From an uncultured Clostridia bacterium (lineage in GTDB: Bacteria > Bacillota > Clostridia > Christensenellales > Borkfalkiaceae): a stretch of DNA of 64,000 nucleotides. The stretch spans positions 62,001 to 126,000 of the forward strand of contig CALVMR010000018.1 in the NCBI GenBank assembly GCA_944346885.1. The letters are read 5' to 3'. Every line of letters starts with the position of its first letter. The first letter of the stretch is position 1. A program made the translations under genes and the position numbers. Positions 15,608 through 24,428 of the stretch are shown piece after piece. Below the pieces are notes generated by a model. It did no database searches, had not been told where the DNA came from, and saw nothing but the letters and a program-made list of their open reading frames with translations.

Positions 15608-18015
15608 AAAAATTGCACCTTTTGTGCAACGCGCACATCGATCCCGTTTGGCAATGGGAGTGGGAGGAGGGCGCCGCGGCGGCGCTCGCCACCTTTCAAA
15701 GCGCCGCCGACTTGGCGGAACGCTTTGACTATATCTTTTGCCACAACGAGGTGACCGTTTATAAGTATGCCGAACGTTTTGCGCCCGCGCTGTTTGCGCG
15801 CATCCGCGAACTGGTCAAGGAGGGGAAGTGGCATATCATGGGCGGCTGGTATTTGCAGCCGGATTGCCTGCTCCCCGCGGGCGAGGGGATCGTGCGGCAG
15901 ATCCGCGAAGGCGAGCGGTATTTTTCGGAAAAGTTCGGCGTAAAGCCGACGGCAGCCGTCAATTTCGATCCCTTCGGGCATTCCCGCGGGCTGGTGCAGA
16001 TCTTGCAAAAGTGCGGGCAAAACGGGTATATTTTCATGCGCCCGTACGCCATGTACATGCCCATGCCGCAGCTGGAACTGCCAAACGAGTATTTCTGGTG
16101 GGAGGGGTACGACGGAAGCCGCGTCAAATGCGCGCGCGTCTCCGATTACAACTCCGAGCTCGGCCGCGCCCGCGAAAAGGTGGAGGGCGATATGGCGGTA
16201 CAGGCGGAACGCGCCGTGGGGCTTTCGCCTTGGGGGGTGGGCAACCACGGCGGCGGGCCTTCCGCCAAGGACCTTGCCGATCTGGCGGAGCTTGCCGCGC
16301 AGAGCGATACCGAGATCGTGTATTCGACGCCCGAACGTTTTTTTGCGGAGATCGAACCGCAGGCGGTGTACAAAAAGTCGCTCATCTCCTGCATGGCGGG
16401 GTGCTATACTTCGCTCGCGGGGCTCAAACAAAGATACAGAGAGCTGGAACGTCAGCTGTTTTTTACCGAAAAGCTGGCAAGCCACGCCGCCCTTTCGGGG
16501 GCGTATCCCTACCCGCAAGAGCGCTTGCTGCAAGCGGAGGAAGACCTGCTCAACGTAGAGTTTCATGATATGCTTCCCGGCACCGTGATCCGCGCGGGGG
16601 AGGAAAACGCGCAGGATTACATCGGGCACGGCATGCGCATCCTCAACGACGTGCGCGCAGACGCCTTTTTTGCGCTGTGCGGGGGGCAGCCGCGCGCCGA
16701 GGAGGGGACGTACCCCGTTTTCGTTTTCGACCCGAAAACATATGCGGCAGAGCAGCTTGCCGAATGCGAGATCTCCATCAGCCGGTCCGATTATACCGAC
16801 GATACGGCTTCCGTTTTGGAAGTGTACGACGCGCAGGGCAGGCGCGTTCCCTGCCAAACGGTCAAAGAGGCGAGCAACATTTCCATGGATTGGCGCAAAC
16901 GCGTCGTGTTTGCGTTGGAGCCCAACCCCATGGCGGTTTCCCGCTATACGGTGCGCACGGTGCGGAAAAAGAAGAACGTTTACTCCTGCGGGCAGGATAT
17001 TTTGTTCGACAACGGGGAGCTGCGCGTAAAGATCGGGGCAAGCTCCGGGCTGATCGAAAGTTTTTGCGTGCACGGCAAGGAGTATGCGAAGGGCGCTCTG
17101 TTTGCGCCGCTGCTCTTTGCGGATACGCCCGACCCGTGGGGCATGCTTTCGCCGCGCGTGGGAGAAGAGCCGCAGCCCTTTGCGCTGCTCAACGAGCCGG
17201 ACGGTATGTTCGAGGGCATGCAGCCGCTGCAAGTGATCGAGGACGGCGAATTGTTTTTGGCGGCGGAAGCGTTTTTCGGGTGCGGGCACACGCGCCTTCG
17301 CATCGGGTACAGGCTGTACAAAAAGGGAACGGCAGCCGATATCGACGTATCCGTGTTTCCGAGTGAAGCGAACCGCGCCGTCAAACTCCGTTTGCCCGTG
17401 GGCGAGGGCGAGTTTGCGGGCGAGCAGATCTTCGGGGAAGAGACGCTCTTTTCGGACGGGCGCGAATGCGTTGCGCACGATTATCTGGTGCTGCGCCGCG
17501 GCGGGGCGTGTTTGCAGCTATGCACGCCGACGACGTACGGGTCCTCGTACAGCGGCGGGAATATAGACGTGACCCTGCTGCGCACGGCAACGTATTGCGC
17601 GCATCCGATACCGGGGCAGCCGCTCTTGCGCGAAAATATCTTTGTTCCGAAAGCCGACCAAGGCGAGCGCGATTTCCGCTTCCGTTTGCAGGCGGCGGAG
17701 GAAGGGCAGCTCAAACGGAACGCGGATCTCTTTGCCGAGCGCCCGTACGCGCTCAACCTGTTCCCGACGGCGTCGGGGCGCGCCTTTGCGCCGCTTTCGG
17801 TGCGGACGGACAACGACGCGATCAACGTCGTCACCGTCAAACAGGCGGTGCAGACGGAAGGGTTTGTGATCCGCCTGCAAAACTGTTCTGCGCTCGCTGC
17901 CGCAACAACGCTCTCTTGCGGCGAAGAAAAGACCGCGCTTCGCTTTGCGCCGTTTGAAGTGAAAACGGTGCTGTACGACGGCGCGCTGCGCGAAAGCGCC
18001 GCAATGACCATCTGA
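15604..18015 (+). CDS. Alpha-mannosidase, glycoside hydrolase family 38
   Basis: The 803-residue protein begins MKKLHLLCNAHIDPVWQWEW; the His and Asp of HIDPVW bind the catalytic zinc. The nucleophile is the Asp of NFDPFGHSRGL near residue 122, followed by a cytoplasmic-type GH38 body (GGWYLQPDCLLPAGE, EFHDMLPGT) and C-terminal beta domains. There is no signal peptide, so it trims mannose from imported oligosaccharides in the cytoplasm. The start overlaps the pgmB stop (ATGA) and has GAGGAGGAAC before it. Together with GH65 this suggests a substrate containing both alpha-glucose and alpha-mannose, or a locus serving two related substrates. Confidence 0.92.
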   Translation: MKKLHLLCNAHIDPVWQWEWEEGAAAALATFQSAADLAERFDYIFCHNEVTVYKYAERFAPALFARIRELVKEGKWHIMGGWYLQPDCLLPAGEGIVRQIREGERYFSEKFGVKPTAAVNFDPFGHSRGLVQILQKCGQNGYIFMRPYAMYMPMPQLELPNEYFWWEGYDGSRVKCARVSDYNSELGRAREKVEGDMAVQAERAVGLSPWGVGNHGGGPSAKDLADLAELAAQSDTEIVYSTPERFFAEIEPQAVYKKSLISCMAGCYTSLAGLKQRYRELERQLFFTEKLASHAALSGAYPYPQERLLQAEEDLLNVEFHDMLPGTVIRAGEENAQDYIGHGMRILNDVRADAFFALCGGQPRAEEGTYPVFVFDPKTYAAEQLAECEISISRSDYTDDTASVLEVYDAQGRRVPCQTVKEASNISMDWRKRVVFALEPNPMAVSRYTVRTVRKKKNVYSCGQDILFDNGELRVKIGASSGLIESFCVHGKEYAKGALFAPLLFADTPDPWGMLSPRVGEEPQPFALLNEPDGMFEGMQPLQVIEDGELFLAAEAFFGCGHTRLRIGYRLYKKGTAADIDVSVFPSEANRAVKLRLPVGEGEFAGEQIFGEETLFSDGRECVAHDYLVLRRGGACLQLCTPTTYGSSYSGGNIDVTLLRTATYCAHPIPGQPLLRENIFVPKADQGERDFRFRLQAAEEGQLKRNADLFAERPYALNLFPTASGRAFAPLSVRTDNDAINVVTVKQAVQTEGFVIRLQNCSALAAATTLSCGEEKTALRFAPFEVKTVLYDGALRESAAMTI

Positions 18016-18079
18016 GCGTGCGGCGGCCGTAACGGGAACGCTTCCCCCTCTGCGGGGTTTCCGCGGGGAGGGGGAGCCG

Positions 18080-18169
18080 AAATCGCGGGGGCGCGGACCG
18101 AAATTCGGTCCGCGCCCCCGCGATTTTTGCACGGAAAGGCGGCGGATCTGCGGCAAAGCCGCGGGGCGG
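18080..18169 (+). repeat. 90-bp dispersed repeat, copy B
   Basis: Identical to 1488-1577 and in the same orientation. It follows a GC-rich inverted repeat (about 18039-18077) after the mannosidase gene, and its hairpin plus TTTTT can terminate the locus transcript. Copies A and B enclose the whole regulator-to-mannosidase locus. Confidence 0.85.
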
Positions 18170-18267
18170 TTTGTGACGGGAAGGTGCGGCAATTTGGCGG
18201 TTCTGTGAAAGAGAACGTTCATCGAAGAGAAGATAAGCGGAATTGCGGATTTTTTCCGAACATTCGG

Positions 18268-18296
18268 TTGACAAGTCATGCGGGGGGGGGTATAAT
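18268..18296 (+). promoter_or_regulatory. Promoter of the Big_2 lipoprotein with a G9 tract as spacer
   Basis: TTGACA (18268-18273) and TATAAT (18291-18296) are both consensus and are separated by exactly 17 nt, of which the last nine are G. Slippage in the tract would change the spacing to 16 or 18 and alter promoter strength. This arrangement is known for phase-variable outer-membrane genes such as Neisseria porA. Confidence 0.8.
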
Positions 18297-18357
18297 AGGC
18301 GTGCTTTAAAAGCGATGGGCGTTTTTGAAGCAGAAAAAAGAGGAGGAATTGTATCTT

Positions 18358-20256
18358 ATGAAGGCGAAAAAGTTCCTATGGGTCCTGCTTGCCTGCGTCC
18401 TTGCTCTCTCCCTGGCGGCGTTTGCCGCGTGCGGAGACGGAGATAAGGGCGGAGATGAGACTGTGCCCGCCACGGCGGTTGCGGTCTCGCCCGAAACCGC
18501 TTCGGTCGAAGTGGGCAAAACGGTCACCCTGACGGCGACCGTCACCCCTGCGGACAGCACGGACGAAGTGAAGTGGTCTTCCGATCATACCGAGATCGCC
18601 ACGGTCAACGGCGGCGTGGTTACGGGCGTTGCAAAGGGCACGGCGGTCATCACCGCAACGGCGGGCGAGAAGAGCGCAAGTTGCACCGTCACCGTTACCG
18701 AAGCGGAGCCGACGGTCGTTCCCGTGGAGGGCGTAACGTTGGATAAGACCGAACTTACGCTGTATGTGAACGGCGAAGCGGGGCAGAATACCGCCACGCT
18801 GACGGCGACCGTTACCCCCGATACGGCGACGGATAAAACGGTTGCTTGGGCTTCGAGCGACGATGAGACCGTCACCGTTGCAAACGGCGTTATCACCGCG
18901 GTCAAGGCGGGCACGGCTACGGTCACCGCAACGGCGGGCGAAAAGAGCGCAAGCTGCGCCGTCACCGTTATCGACGCCGCAAACATCGTCAAAGTCACGG
19001 ACGCGGCGGGGCTGCTTGCCGCGGTCGAAAACAGCGAAAACGAGGGCAAGACCATCGAGCTTGCGGCGGGCACCTATGCATTGGATAAGGCGGTGCGCAT
19101 CACGCAGGATCTCACGTTGGCGGGCGCGGCGGAAGATACCGTTGTGCTGCAACCCGGCGATACCCCGTGGACCAACGATACGGGCAGCAAGGGCTATGCC
19201 TCCGTCGTCACCGTTTCCGGCGGTGCGGATGTGACCGTCCGCAACCTCACGGTGCAAAACGCCAAAAACATCACCATGACGGGCGCGGGTTCCGGCACCG
19301 ATTACGGCAGCGGCTTCAACCTCGCGCAGGCAGGCAGCGTCGTTTTGGAAAACGTTACCGTAAAAGACAACGCGGCGGCGGGCATTGTCGTCAACAAGTC
19401 GGTCGCAACGCTCAAAAACGTGGCAACGTCCGGCAACGGCTGGGGCGGCGTAAACGTGGATATCACGTCCGGCAGCGGGGAGGCGCCTGCGGAGGAGATC
19501 GTTCTTACGGTAGACGGCGCTTGCGAATTTGCCGAAGCCGCCGCCATTTACAGCGATTCCGCGGCAAACACCGAGGCGCTTGCGGGCAAACTCGACCTGC
19601 CCGATACCTTCTTCGCCCTCACAACGGGCGGCGGCACGGTTTGGACGGATAAGGTCACCGAGGATACGACGGTCAAGTCCGTGACCATCGGCGGTAAGGC
19701 ATACGTCGTGACCTATGCCACGAACGGCGACGCGGTGACGAATAACGACCCTTCGGGCGATTCCCCTTGGGATTTCACGTATAAGTCCGGTATTACAAAT
19801 GTTAGAGACGATTTTGCCGTGGTCTATACATGGACTTCCTCGCGCGATAAAAACTATACGAACGTCGTTTTGGAATTGTTCGTCGGGGAGGATTATTTTG
19901 ACCTTACGGTCGGCGATCCTGCCGATACGGGCATTTGGGGCGATTTGACGACGGCAAGCGGCGTAAAGATCGAAAAGACGCTGACCATCGATTCCGAAAC
20001 GCAAAGCGAATGGACGGCTCTGGGCACGGAAGGCGCTTTTGCCGGAGAGTATGAGGCGCTCATTGCGCGTGTCGGGTCTACTCTTTTGGTGCAGGTCACT
20101 TTTGTGAACGAAGCGGGGAATGTATATGTATACACCTATACGTTTACGGGATTCACGCAGAGTGCTATCACGGCGCAATTGACGGGGAATACATTCTGGG
20201 TGGACAACATCACGGTAGACGTCGGAACGATCGCGGCGGTCACCGCTGCGGACTGA
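18358..20256 (+). CDS. Surface lipoprotein with two Big_2 immunoglobulin-like domains and a beta-helix-like region
   Basis: The 632-residue protein has a lipoprotein signal (FLWVLLACVLALSLAAFAAC). Two tandem bacterial Ig-like group 2 domains follow (about residues 38-120 and 125-212), each with the pattern TLTATVTP...VKWSSD...A...GVVTGVAKGTAVITAT. Next comes a region with repeated short turns (VTVRNLTVQNA, VVLENVTVKDNAAAGIVV, ATLKNVATSGNGWGGV; about 225-400) that reads like a right-handed parallel beta-helix, as in pectate-lyase-like adhesins. A C-terminal beta-rich domain ends the protein. Big_2 domains are common in adhesins and cell-surface enzymes. No catalytic residues are recognised. 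ATG 18358 is preceded by AGGAGGAATT. Expression may be phase-variable through the G9 promoter spacer. Confidence 0.8.
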   Translation: MKAKKFLWVLLACVLALSLAAFAACGDGDKGGDETVPATAVAVSPETASVEVGKTVTLTATVTPADSTDEVKWSSDHTEIATVNGGVVTGVAKGTAVITATAGEKSASCTVTVTEAEPTVVPVEGVTLDKTELTLYVNGEAGQNTATLTATVTPDTATDKTVAWASSDDETVTVANGVITAVKAGTATVTATAGEKSASCAVTVIDAANIVKVTDAAGLLAAVENSENEGKTIELAAGTYALDKAVRITQDLTLAGAAEDTVVLQPGDTPWTNDTGSKGYASVVTVSGGADVTVRNLTVQNAKNITMTGAGSGTDYGSGFNLAQAGSVVLENVTVKDNAAAGIVVNKSVATLKNVATSGNGWGGVNVDITSGSGEAPAEEIVLTVDGACEFAEAAAIYSDSAANTEALAGKLDLPDTFFALTTGGGTVWTDKVTEDTTVKSVTIGGKAYVVTYATNGDAVTNNDPSGDSPWDFTYKSGITNVRDDFAVVYTWTSSRDKNYTNVVLELFVGEDYFDLTVGDPADTGIWGDLTTASGVKIEKTLTIDSETQSEWTALGTEGAFAGEYEALIARVGSTLLVQVTFVNEAGNVYVYTYTFTGFTQSAITAQLTGNTFWVDNITVDVGTIAAVTAAD

Positions 20257-20282
20257 GCGCGGAACACCGAACAAAAAACGGA

Positions 20283-20327
20283 GAGCGCGGGCTGTTTTGC
20301 CCGCGCTCTTTGCGCGTTTTTTTGCAA
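20283..20327 (+). terminator. Terminator after the Big_2 lipoprotein gene
   Basis: GAGCGCGGGC (20283-20292) pairs with GCCCGCGCTC (20299-20308) across TGTTTT. A run of seven T follows at about 20317-20323. Confidence 0.85.
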
Positions 20328-20333
20328 ATGTCG

Positions 20334-20373
20334 TGAAAACGCCCCGCCGCCGAATTTATCGGCGGCGGGGCAC
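20334..20373 (-). terminator. Terminator of rqcH
   Basis: GCCCCGCCGCCGA (20341-20353) and its reverse complement TCGGCGGCGGGGC flank ATTTA; read leftwards the stem is followed by GTTTTC. It separates the convergent Big_2 and rqcH genes. Confidence 0.75.
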
Positions 20374-20448
20374 TGTTCGCGGGGGAAGGTTGCGCGGCAA
20401 AGTTCGGGAAGGAAAAGTTTTCAGTGCGGGCGGGGCGCTGTTCGTTGT

Positions 20449-22143
20449 TTAAGGCTGCGCGCCGTCCGTGCCGGGCACGGCAAGTTCGGCGTGGGCGCGC
20501 GGAACGGCGGAAAGGGTGGTAAAGTCGGTGTACACCACAAACCCCGCGCGCGCTTTGGGCGGTTTTTTCACAAAGCGGCGTTCGCAAAGATCGACGGGCA
20601 CGCGTTCCTCGTTCTGCGCCTCCGAATAATAGGCGCAGATCTCGGCGGCGGCTTGCACCGCGCTCGGCGGCGGGGTGCGCCCCTCGGTGCGCAGCAGCAC
20701 GTGCGCGCTGTGGTAGCGCTGTGTGTGCAGCCATAGGTCGTGCGGCGCGGCTTCGCGCAGCAGGCGGTCGTTTTGCAGGTTGTTCCTGCCCGCAAAAATG
20801 CGGAAGCCGTCTGCCTCAAAAACGCGGAACGGGCCGGTTTTTGCGGGCGCCGCTCTCTTTTTGGGCGGCGGCGGGAGCACGCCCGCCGCGCGCAGCTCCT
20901 CCTCCGTTTCCGCCAGGTCCGCCTCTTCTTCGGCGCGGCGCACTTCAAAGAGCAAGCTCAGCGTATAATCGCGCTCCGCCTCCGCTTCGGCGATCTGCGG
21001 CTGCACCGCCGCCAGCGTGCGTTTGCTCTTGTTGTACTTTTTAAAATACCGCTGCGCGTTCTGCGCGGGCGTCAGCTGCTTATCCAGTTCGATCGTCCAA
21101 ACGGGGGCGCCCTCTTCGTACCAGTTGGCAAACGCGCAGCGCTCCGCGCCGCGCGCAACGGCGTACAAATTTGCGGTGAGCAGTTCGCCGCGGATGCGGT
21201 CCTTTTCCATATCGGCGCAGCCGCGTTTGCGCTCTTCGAGCAAAGAGAGCTTTTTCTCCTCCTTTTTCAGCCGCGCGCGCAGCGCGCTTTCCAGGCGCTG
21301 TTTTTTATCCGAAAAATTGCGCAGCGTTTCGCGTTCGGTATAATACCTGTCTGCCGCTTCGAGCACGCTGTTTGCGCGTTCGCCGCCCGCAAAACGGGCG
21401 TGGAAATCGATCGCCTTTCCGTTTTCGCGCTGCACCGCGGGGCAGGTCTCTTCCGAGAAAATGCGCGCGCGCAGTGCCGCGGCAAGTTCCTGCGGGCTGT
21501 TGCAGGGCGGCAGCTGCCGCACGAGCAGCGCGCAGGTGGGGTATGCCAGCCCCGCCACGTTTTCCGCCAAAAAATGCGCAAGGTCGCCGCCCGAAAAGGA
21601 GGAGAGGCGTGCGGCGAGCGCCGCTTCATCCGTCGGGTCCGCTTTATCCTGCGGGGCGGGCGGCGCGTAGGGAACGCCGGGGAAGAGCACCCGCTTAAAG
21701 TTTTCTTGCAGGGAAGAGACCTTCAACGCGCCCAAAATGACGCCCTTTTCGGTCAGGATGAGGTTGGAATACTTCCCCATGATCTCGGCGTACAGCACGC
21801 GTTCGGCTTGCGTAAATTCGCCGGTGCAGGAGAAGGTGAAGGCGAGGATGCGCTCAAAGCCGACCTGCCGCACCGAAAGCAATTCCGCGCCCGTCAGGTG
21901 CTTGCGCAGCAGCATACAAAAGTTGGGTGCAACGTCGGGCGCGGTGCGCGGCGCGTCCGAGAGCAGGGCGCGCGCAAAGCTCGCGTGCGTGTTCAAAAGC
22001 AGCTTGCGCGTTTTGCCGCCCGCATACAGCAGGATATCCGCTTCGTCGCGCGAGGGCTGGATGATCTTATTTACTTTTCCTCCCGCCAGCGCGCCGTTCA
22101 GTTCGCGCGCGATGTGGGCAAGCGTAAAAGCGTCCTGCGGCAT
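20449..22143 (-). CDS. rqcH: NFACT-family ribosome quality control protein RqcH (fibronectin-binding protein A family)
   Basis: The 564-residue protein has the NFACT-N domain (MPQDAFTLAHIARELNGAL, then GKVNKIIQP and LRKHLTGAELLSVRQVGFER), a central coiled coil (about 270-400) and a C-terminal NFACT-R domain (about 440-540; RNNLQNDRLLREAAPHDLW, HSAHVLLR). RqcH binds stalled 50S-peptidyl-tRNA complexes and adds alanine tails that mark nascent chains for proteolysis; ClpP and ClpX, which degrade such products, are encoded nearby. The usual Asp-Arg of the N-terminal domain is Glu-Arg here (GFERIL), a conservative change. The ATG at 22143 has GGGGGGAGGAAAC upstream. Confidence 0.9.
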   Translation of the reverse strand: MPQDAFTLAHIARELNGALAGGKVNKIIQPSRDEADILLYAGGKTRKLLLNTHASFARALLSDAPRTAPDVAPNFCMLLRKHLTGAELLSVRQVGFERILAFTFSCTGEFTQAERVLYAEIMGKYSNLILTEKGVILGALKVSSLQENFKRVLFPGVPYAPPAPQDKADPTDEAALAARLSSFSGGDLAHFLAENVAGLAYPTCALLVRQLPPCNSPQELAAALRARIFSEETCPAVQRENGKAIDFHARFAGGERANSVLEAADRYYTERETLRNFSDKKQRLESALRARLKKEEKKLSLLEERKRGCADMEKDRIRGELLTANLYAVARGAERCAFANWYEEGAPVWTIELDKQLTPAQNAQRYFKKYNKSKRTLAAVQPQIAEAEAERDYTLSLLFEVRRAEEEADLAETEEELRAAGVLPPPPKKRAAPAKTGPFRVFEADGFRIFAGRNNLQNDRLLREAAPHDLWLHTQRYHSAHVLLRTEGRTPPPSAVQAAAEICAYYSEAQNEERVPVDLCERRFVKKPPKARAGFVVYTDFTTLSAVPRAHAELAVPGTDGAQP

Positions 22144-22224
22144 GTTTCCTCCCCCCGCCTAAAAAGGCGCAAAGCGTTTGTTCCGCTCCGTTTTAATCAT
22201 CTTGCGGCAGGTTAAACCTTTCCT

Positions 22225-22253
22225 ATTATAAAACGGCGGGGCGAAAAAAGCAA
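22225..22253 (-). promoter_or_regulatory. Promoter of rqcH
   Basis: On the minus strand TTGCTT (22253-22248) and TATAAT (22230-22225) are 17 nt apart, divergent from the tig promoter. Confidence 0.7.
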
Positions 22254-22280
22254 CCGCTGCGAACAATTTTCCGCAAACGG

Positions 22281-22319
22281 TGCAAAACGCTTTGCAAATT
22301 TTTTTGTTTGTGGTAGAAT
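22281..22319 (+). promoter_or_regulatory. Promoter of tig with overlapping palindrome
   Basis: TTGCAA (22292-22297) and TAGAAT (22314-22319) are 16 nt apart. The -35 overlaps the palindrome TGCAAAACGCTTTGCA (22281-22296), possibly an operator; a related palindrome overlaps the -35 of the gene at 39804. Confidence 0.55.
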
Positions 22320-22362
22320 GTTATTTCGAAAAAATATCAAGATCGGACGCAGGAGAAAGATC

Positions 22363-23772
22363 ATGCAGTACAAAACCGAACCTTCTGAAAAGAGCACCGT
22401 CAAGATCGTGATGACCTTTGACAAAGCGGAGTGGGACGAAGCCAACCAAAAAGCGTATGTGCGCACGCGCGGCAAGTACGCGGTAAACGGCTTCCGCAAG
22501 GGCAAGGCGCCCAAACACGTTATCGAGCTGAACTACGGCAAGGGCGTGTTTTACGAGGATGCGCTGACCGATCTGTACAACGACCATTTCGAGCAGATCG
22601 TGGAAAAGGAGAAGGAGAACTTTACCGTTGTCGGGCAGCCGCAGCTTTCGGTCGATGACATCGGCGAAGAGGGCGCCACCCTCACCGCCGTCGTGCCCGT
22701 AAAGCCCGAAGTAAAGCTGGGCGCGTACAAGGGTATAAAGGTCAAAAAAGCGGAGTATAATGTAAGCGACGGGCAGGTGGACGCCGAACTTTCCCGCTTG
22801 CAGGAGCGCAATTCGCGCCTTGTGGACGTGGAGGGGCGCGCCGCCGAAAACGGCGATACCGCCACCATCGATTTTTCGGGCAGCGTAAACGGAGAAAAGT
22901 TTGCGGGCGGCACGGCGGAAAATTATGCGCTCGTGCTGGGCAGCGGTTCCTTTATCCCCGGCTTCGAAGAGCAGGTCGTGGGGATGAATATCGGCGAAAG
23001 CAAGGATATCAACGTGAAATTCCCCGAAGATTACCAGGCGGAGGAGCTCAAAGGGAAGGACGCCGTGTTCGCCGTCACGCTGCACAAATTGCAGCACAAA
23101 GAACTGCCGGAGATCAACGACGAGTTCATCAAGGACGCCGCCGGCAGCGAGAGCGTGGAAGCGTATAAAAAAGAGACGCGCGAAAAGCTGGAAAAGCAGG
23201 CGAACGAGCGCGCCGAAGCGGAAACGGAGAACAACCTCGTCAAGGCGGTTTCCGACAACGCGGAAGTCGAGATCCCCGATGCGATGGTGGAGAGCGAGAT
23301 GGACAGCATGGTGGGCGCGGCGGAGTACCGCCTCGGCATGCAGTACGGCGGCATGCGCCTTGCCGACTATCTGCGCTACATGGGCACGGATGTTGCCACC
23401 TTCCGCGAGGGCTACCGCGAACAGGCAAAGCAGAACGTGAAGAGCCGCCTCGTGGTGGAGGCGATCGTCAAGGCGGAGGGCGTTAAGGCGGAGGAGAGCG
23501 AGATCGACGCCAAGATCGAAGAGCTTGCCAAAGCCGCGAACAAACCGCTCGAAGAGTACAAAAAGGACGTGACCGCTTCGCAGCGCGAATACATTGCGGA
23601 CGAAGTGGTCGTAAACAAGCTGTTTGCGCTGTTGAAAAAGGAGAACATCCTCGAAGTTGCGGCGCCCGCGGAAGAAGAGGCGGCAGCGGAAAAACCCGCC
23701 AAAAAGCCCGCAGCCAAAAAGACGGCAAAAAAACCCGCCGCCAAAGCGGAACAGCCTGAAAAAGCGGAGTAA
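22363..23772 (+). CDS. tig: Trigger factor (ribosome-associated chaperone / peptidyl-prolyl isomerase)
   Basis: The 469-residue protein has the ribosome-binding N domain with the signature [11 protein letters not shown] (family GFRxGKxP) near residue 45, an FKBP-type isomerase domain (about 155-245; [20 protein letters not shown] and [13 protein letters not shown]) and the C-terminal cradle helices. After about residue 435 the usual end is extended by roughly 35 residues of Lys/Ala/Pro-rich sequence ([18 protein letters not shown]), which could bind nucleic acid or ribosomes. ATG 22363 is preceded by CAGGAGAAAGATC. tig-clpP-clpX is the standard Firmicutes order. Confidence 0.95.
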   Translation: MQYKTEPSEKSTVKIVMTFDKAEWDEANQKAYVRTRGKYAVNGFRKGKAPKHVIELNYGKGVFYEDALTDLYNDHFEQIVEKEKENFTVVGQPQLSVDDIGEEGATLTAVVPVKPEVKLGAYKGIKVKKAEYNVSDGQVDAELSRLQERNSRLVDVEGRAAENGDTATIDFSGSVNGEKFAGGTAENYALVLGSGSFIPGFEEQVVGMNIGESKDINVKFPEDYQAEELKGKDAVFAVTLHKLQHKELPEINDEFIKDAAGSESVEAYKKETREKLEKQANERAEAETENNLVKAVSDNAEVEIPDAMVESEMDSMVGAAEYRLGMQYGGMRLADYLRYMGTDVATFREGYREQAKQNVKSRLVVEAIVKAEGVKAEESEIDAKIEELAKAANKPLEEYKKDVTASQREYIADEVVVNKLFALLKKENILEVAAPAEEEAAAEKPAKKPAAKKTAKKPAAKAEQPEKAE

Positions 23773-23777
23773 TTTCA

Positions 23778-24374
23778 ATGAACGGACCCAAAATGAACCT
23801 CATCCCCATGGTCGTGGAGCAGTCTAGCCGCGGCGAGCGCTCGTACGACATCTATTCGCGCCTCTTGGAGGACCGCATCATCTTTCTTTCCGGGGAGATC
23901 AACGACGCGATGGCAAACACCGTTGTGGCGCAGCTGATCTACTTGGAAGCGAAGGACATGAACAAGGATATCAGCCTGTACATCAACAGCCCCGGCGGCA
24001 GCGTGACGGCAGGGCTCGCCATTTACGATACGATGCAGTATATCCGCTGCGACGTGTGCACCATCTGCGTCGGGCTGGCGGCGAGCATGGGCGCCTTTAT
24101 CCTGTCGAGCGGGGCAAAGGGCAAGCGCTTTTCGCTGCCCAACAGCGAGATCATGATCCACCAGCCCCTCGGCGGCGCGCAGGGGCAGGCGAGCGACATT
24201 AAGATCCAGGCGGAGCACATCCTCAAAATCAAGGATAAGATGAACCGCATTTTGGCGGAAAACACGGGCAGGAGCCGCGAGGAGATCGAACGGGATACCG
24301 ACCGTGACAACTATCTCTCCGCCGAAGAGGCGCGCGAATACGGGCTGATCGACAAGGTGTATTATAAGAGGTAA
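23778..24374 (+). CDS. clpP: ATP-dependent Clp protease proteolytic subunit ClpP
   Basis: The 198-residue serine peptidase has the usual family length. The catalytic Ser lies in GLAASMGAF (about residue 103), His in [12 protein letters not shown] (about 128) and Asp in [11 protein letters not shown] (about 177). It forms the tetradecameric barrel fed by ClpX, encoded next. Only 5 nt separate it from tig, so co-transcription is likely. Confidence 0.97.
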   Translation: MNGPKMNLIPMVVEQSSRGERSYDIYSRLLEDRIIFLSGEINDAMANTVVAQLIYLEAKDMNKDISLYINSPGGSVTAGLAIYDTMQYIRCDVCTICVGLAASMGAFILSSGAKGKRFSLPNSEIMIHQPLGGAQGQASDIKIQAEHILKIKDKMNRILAENTGRSREEIERDTDRDNYLSAEEAREYGLIDKVYYKR

Positions 24375-24428
24375 AGGTGCGTTCCGCTGCATTGCGCGCG
24401 GCAACGCGCGCGAAAGGAGGAAATAACC

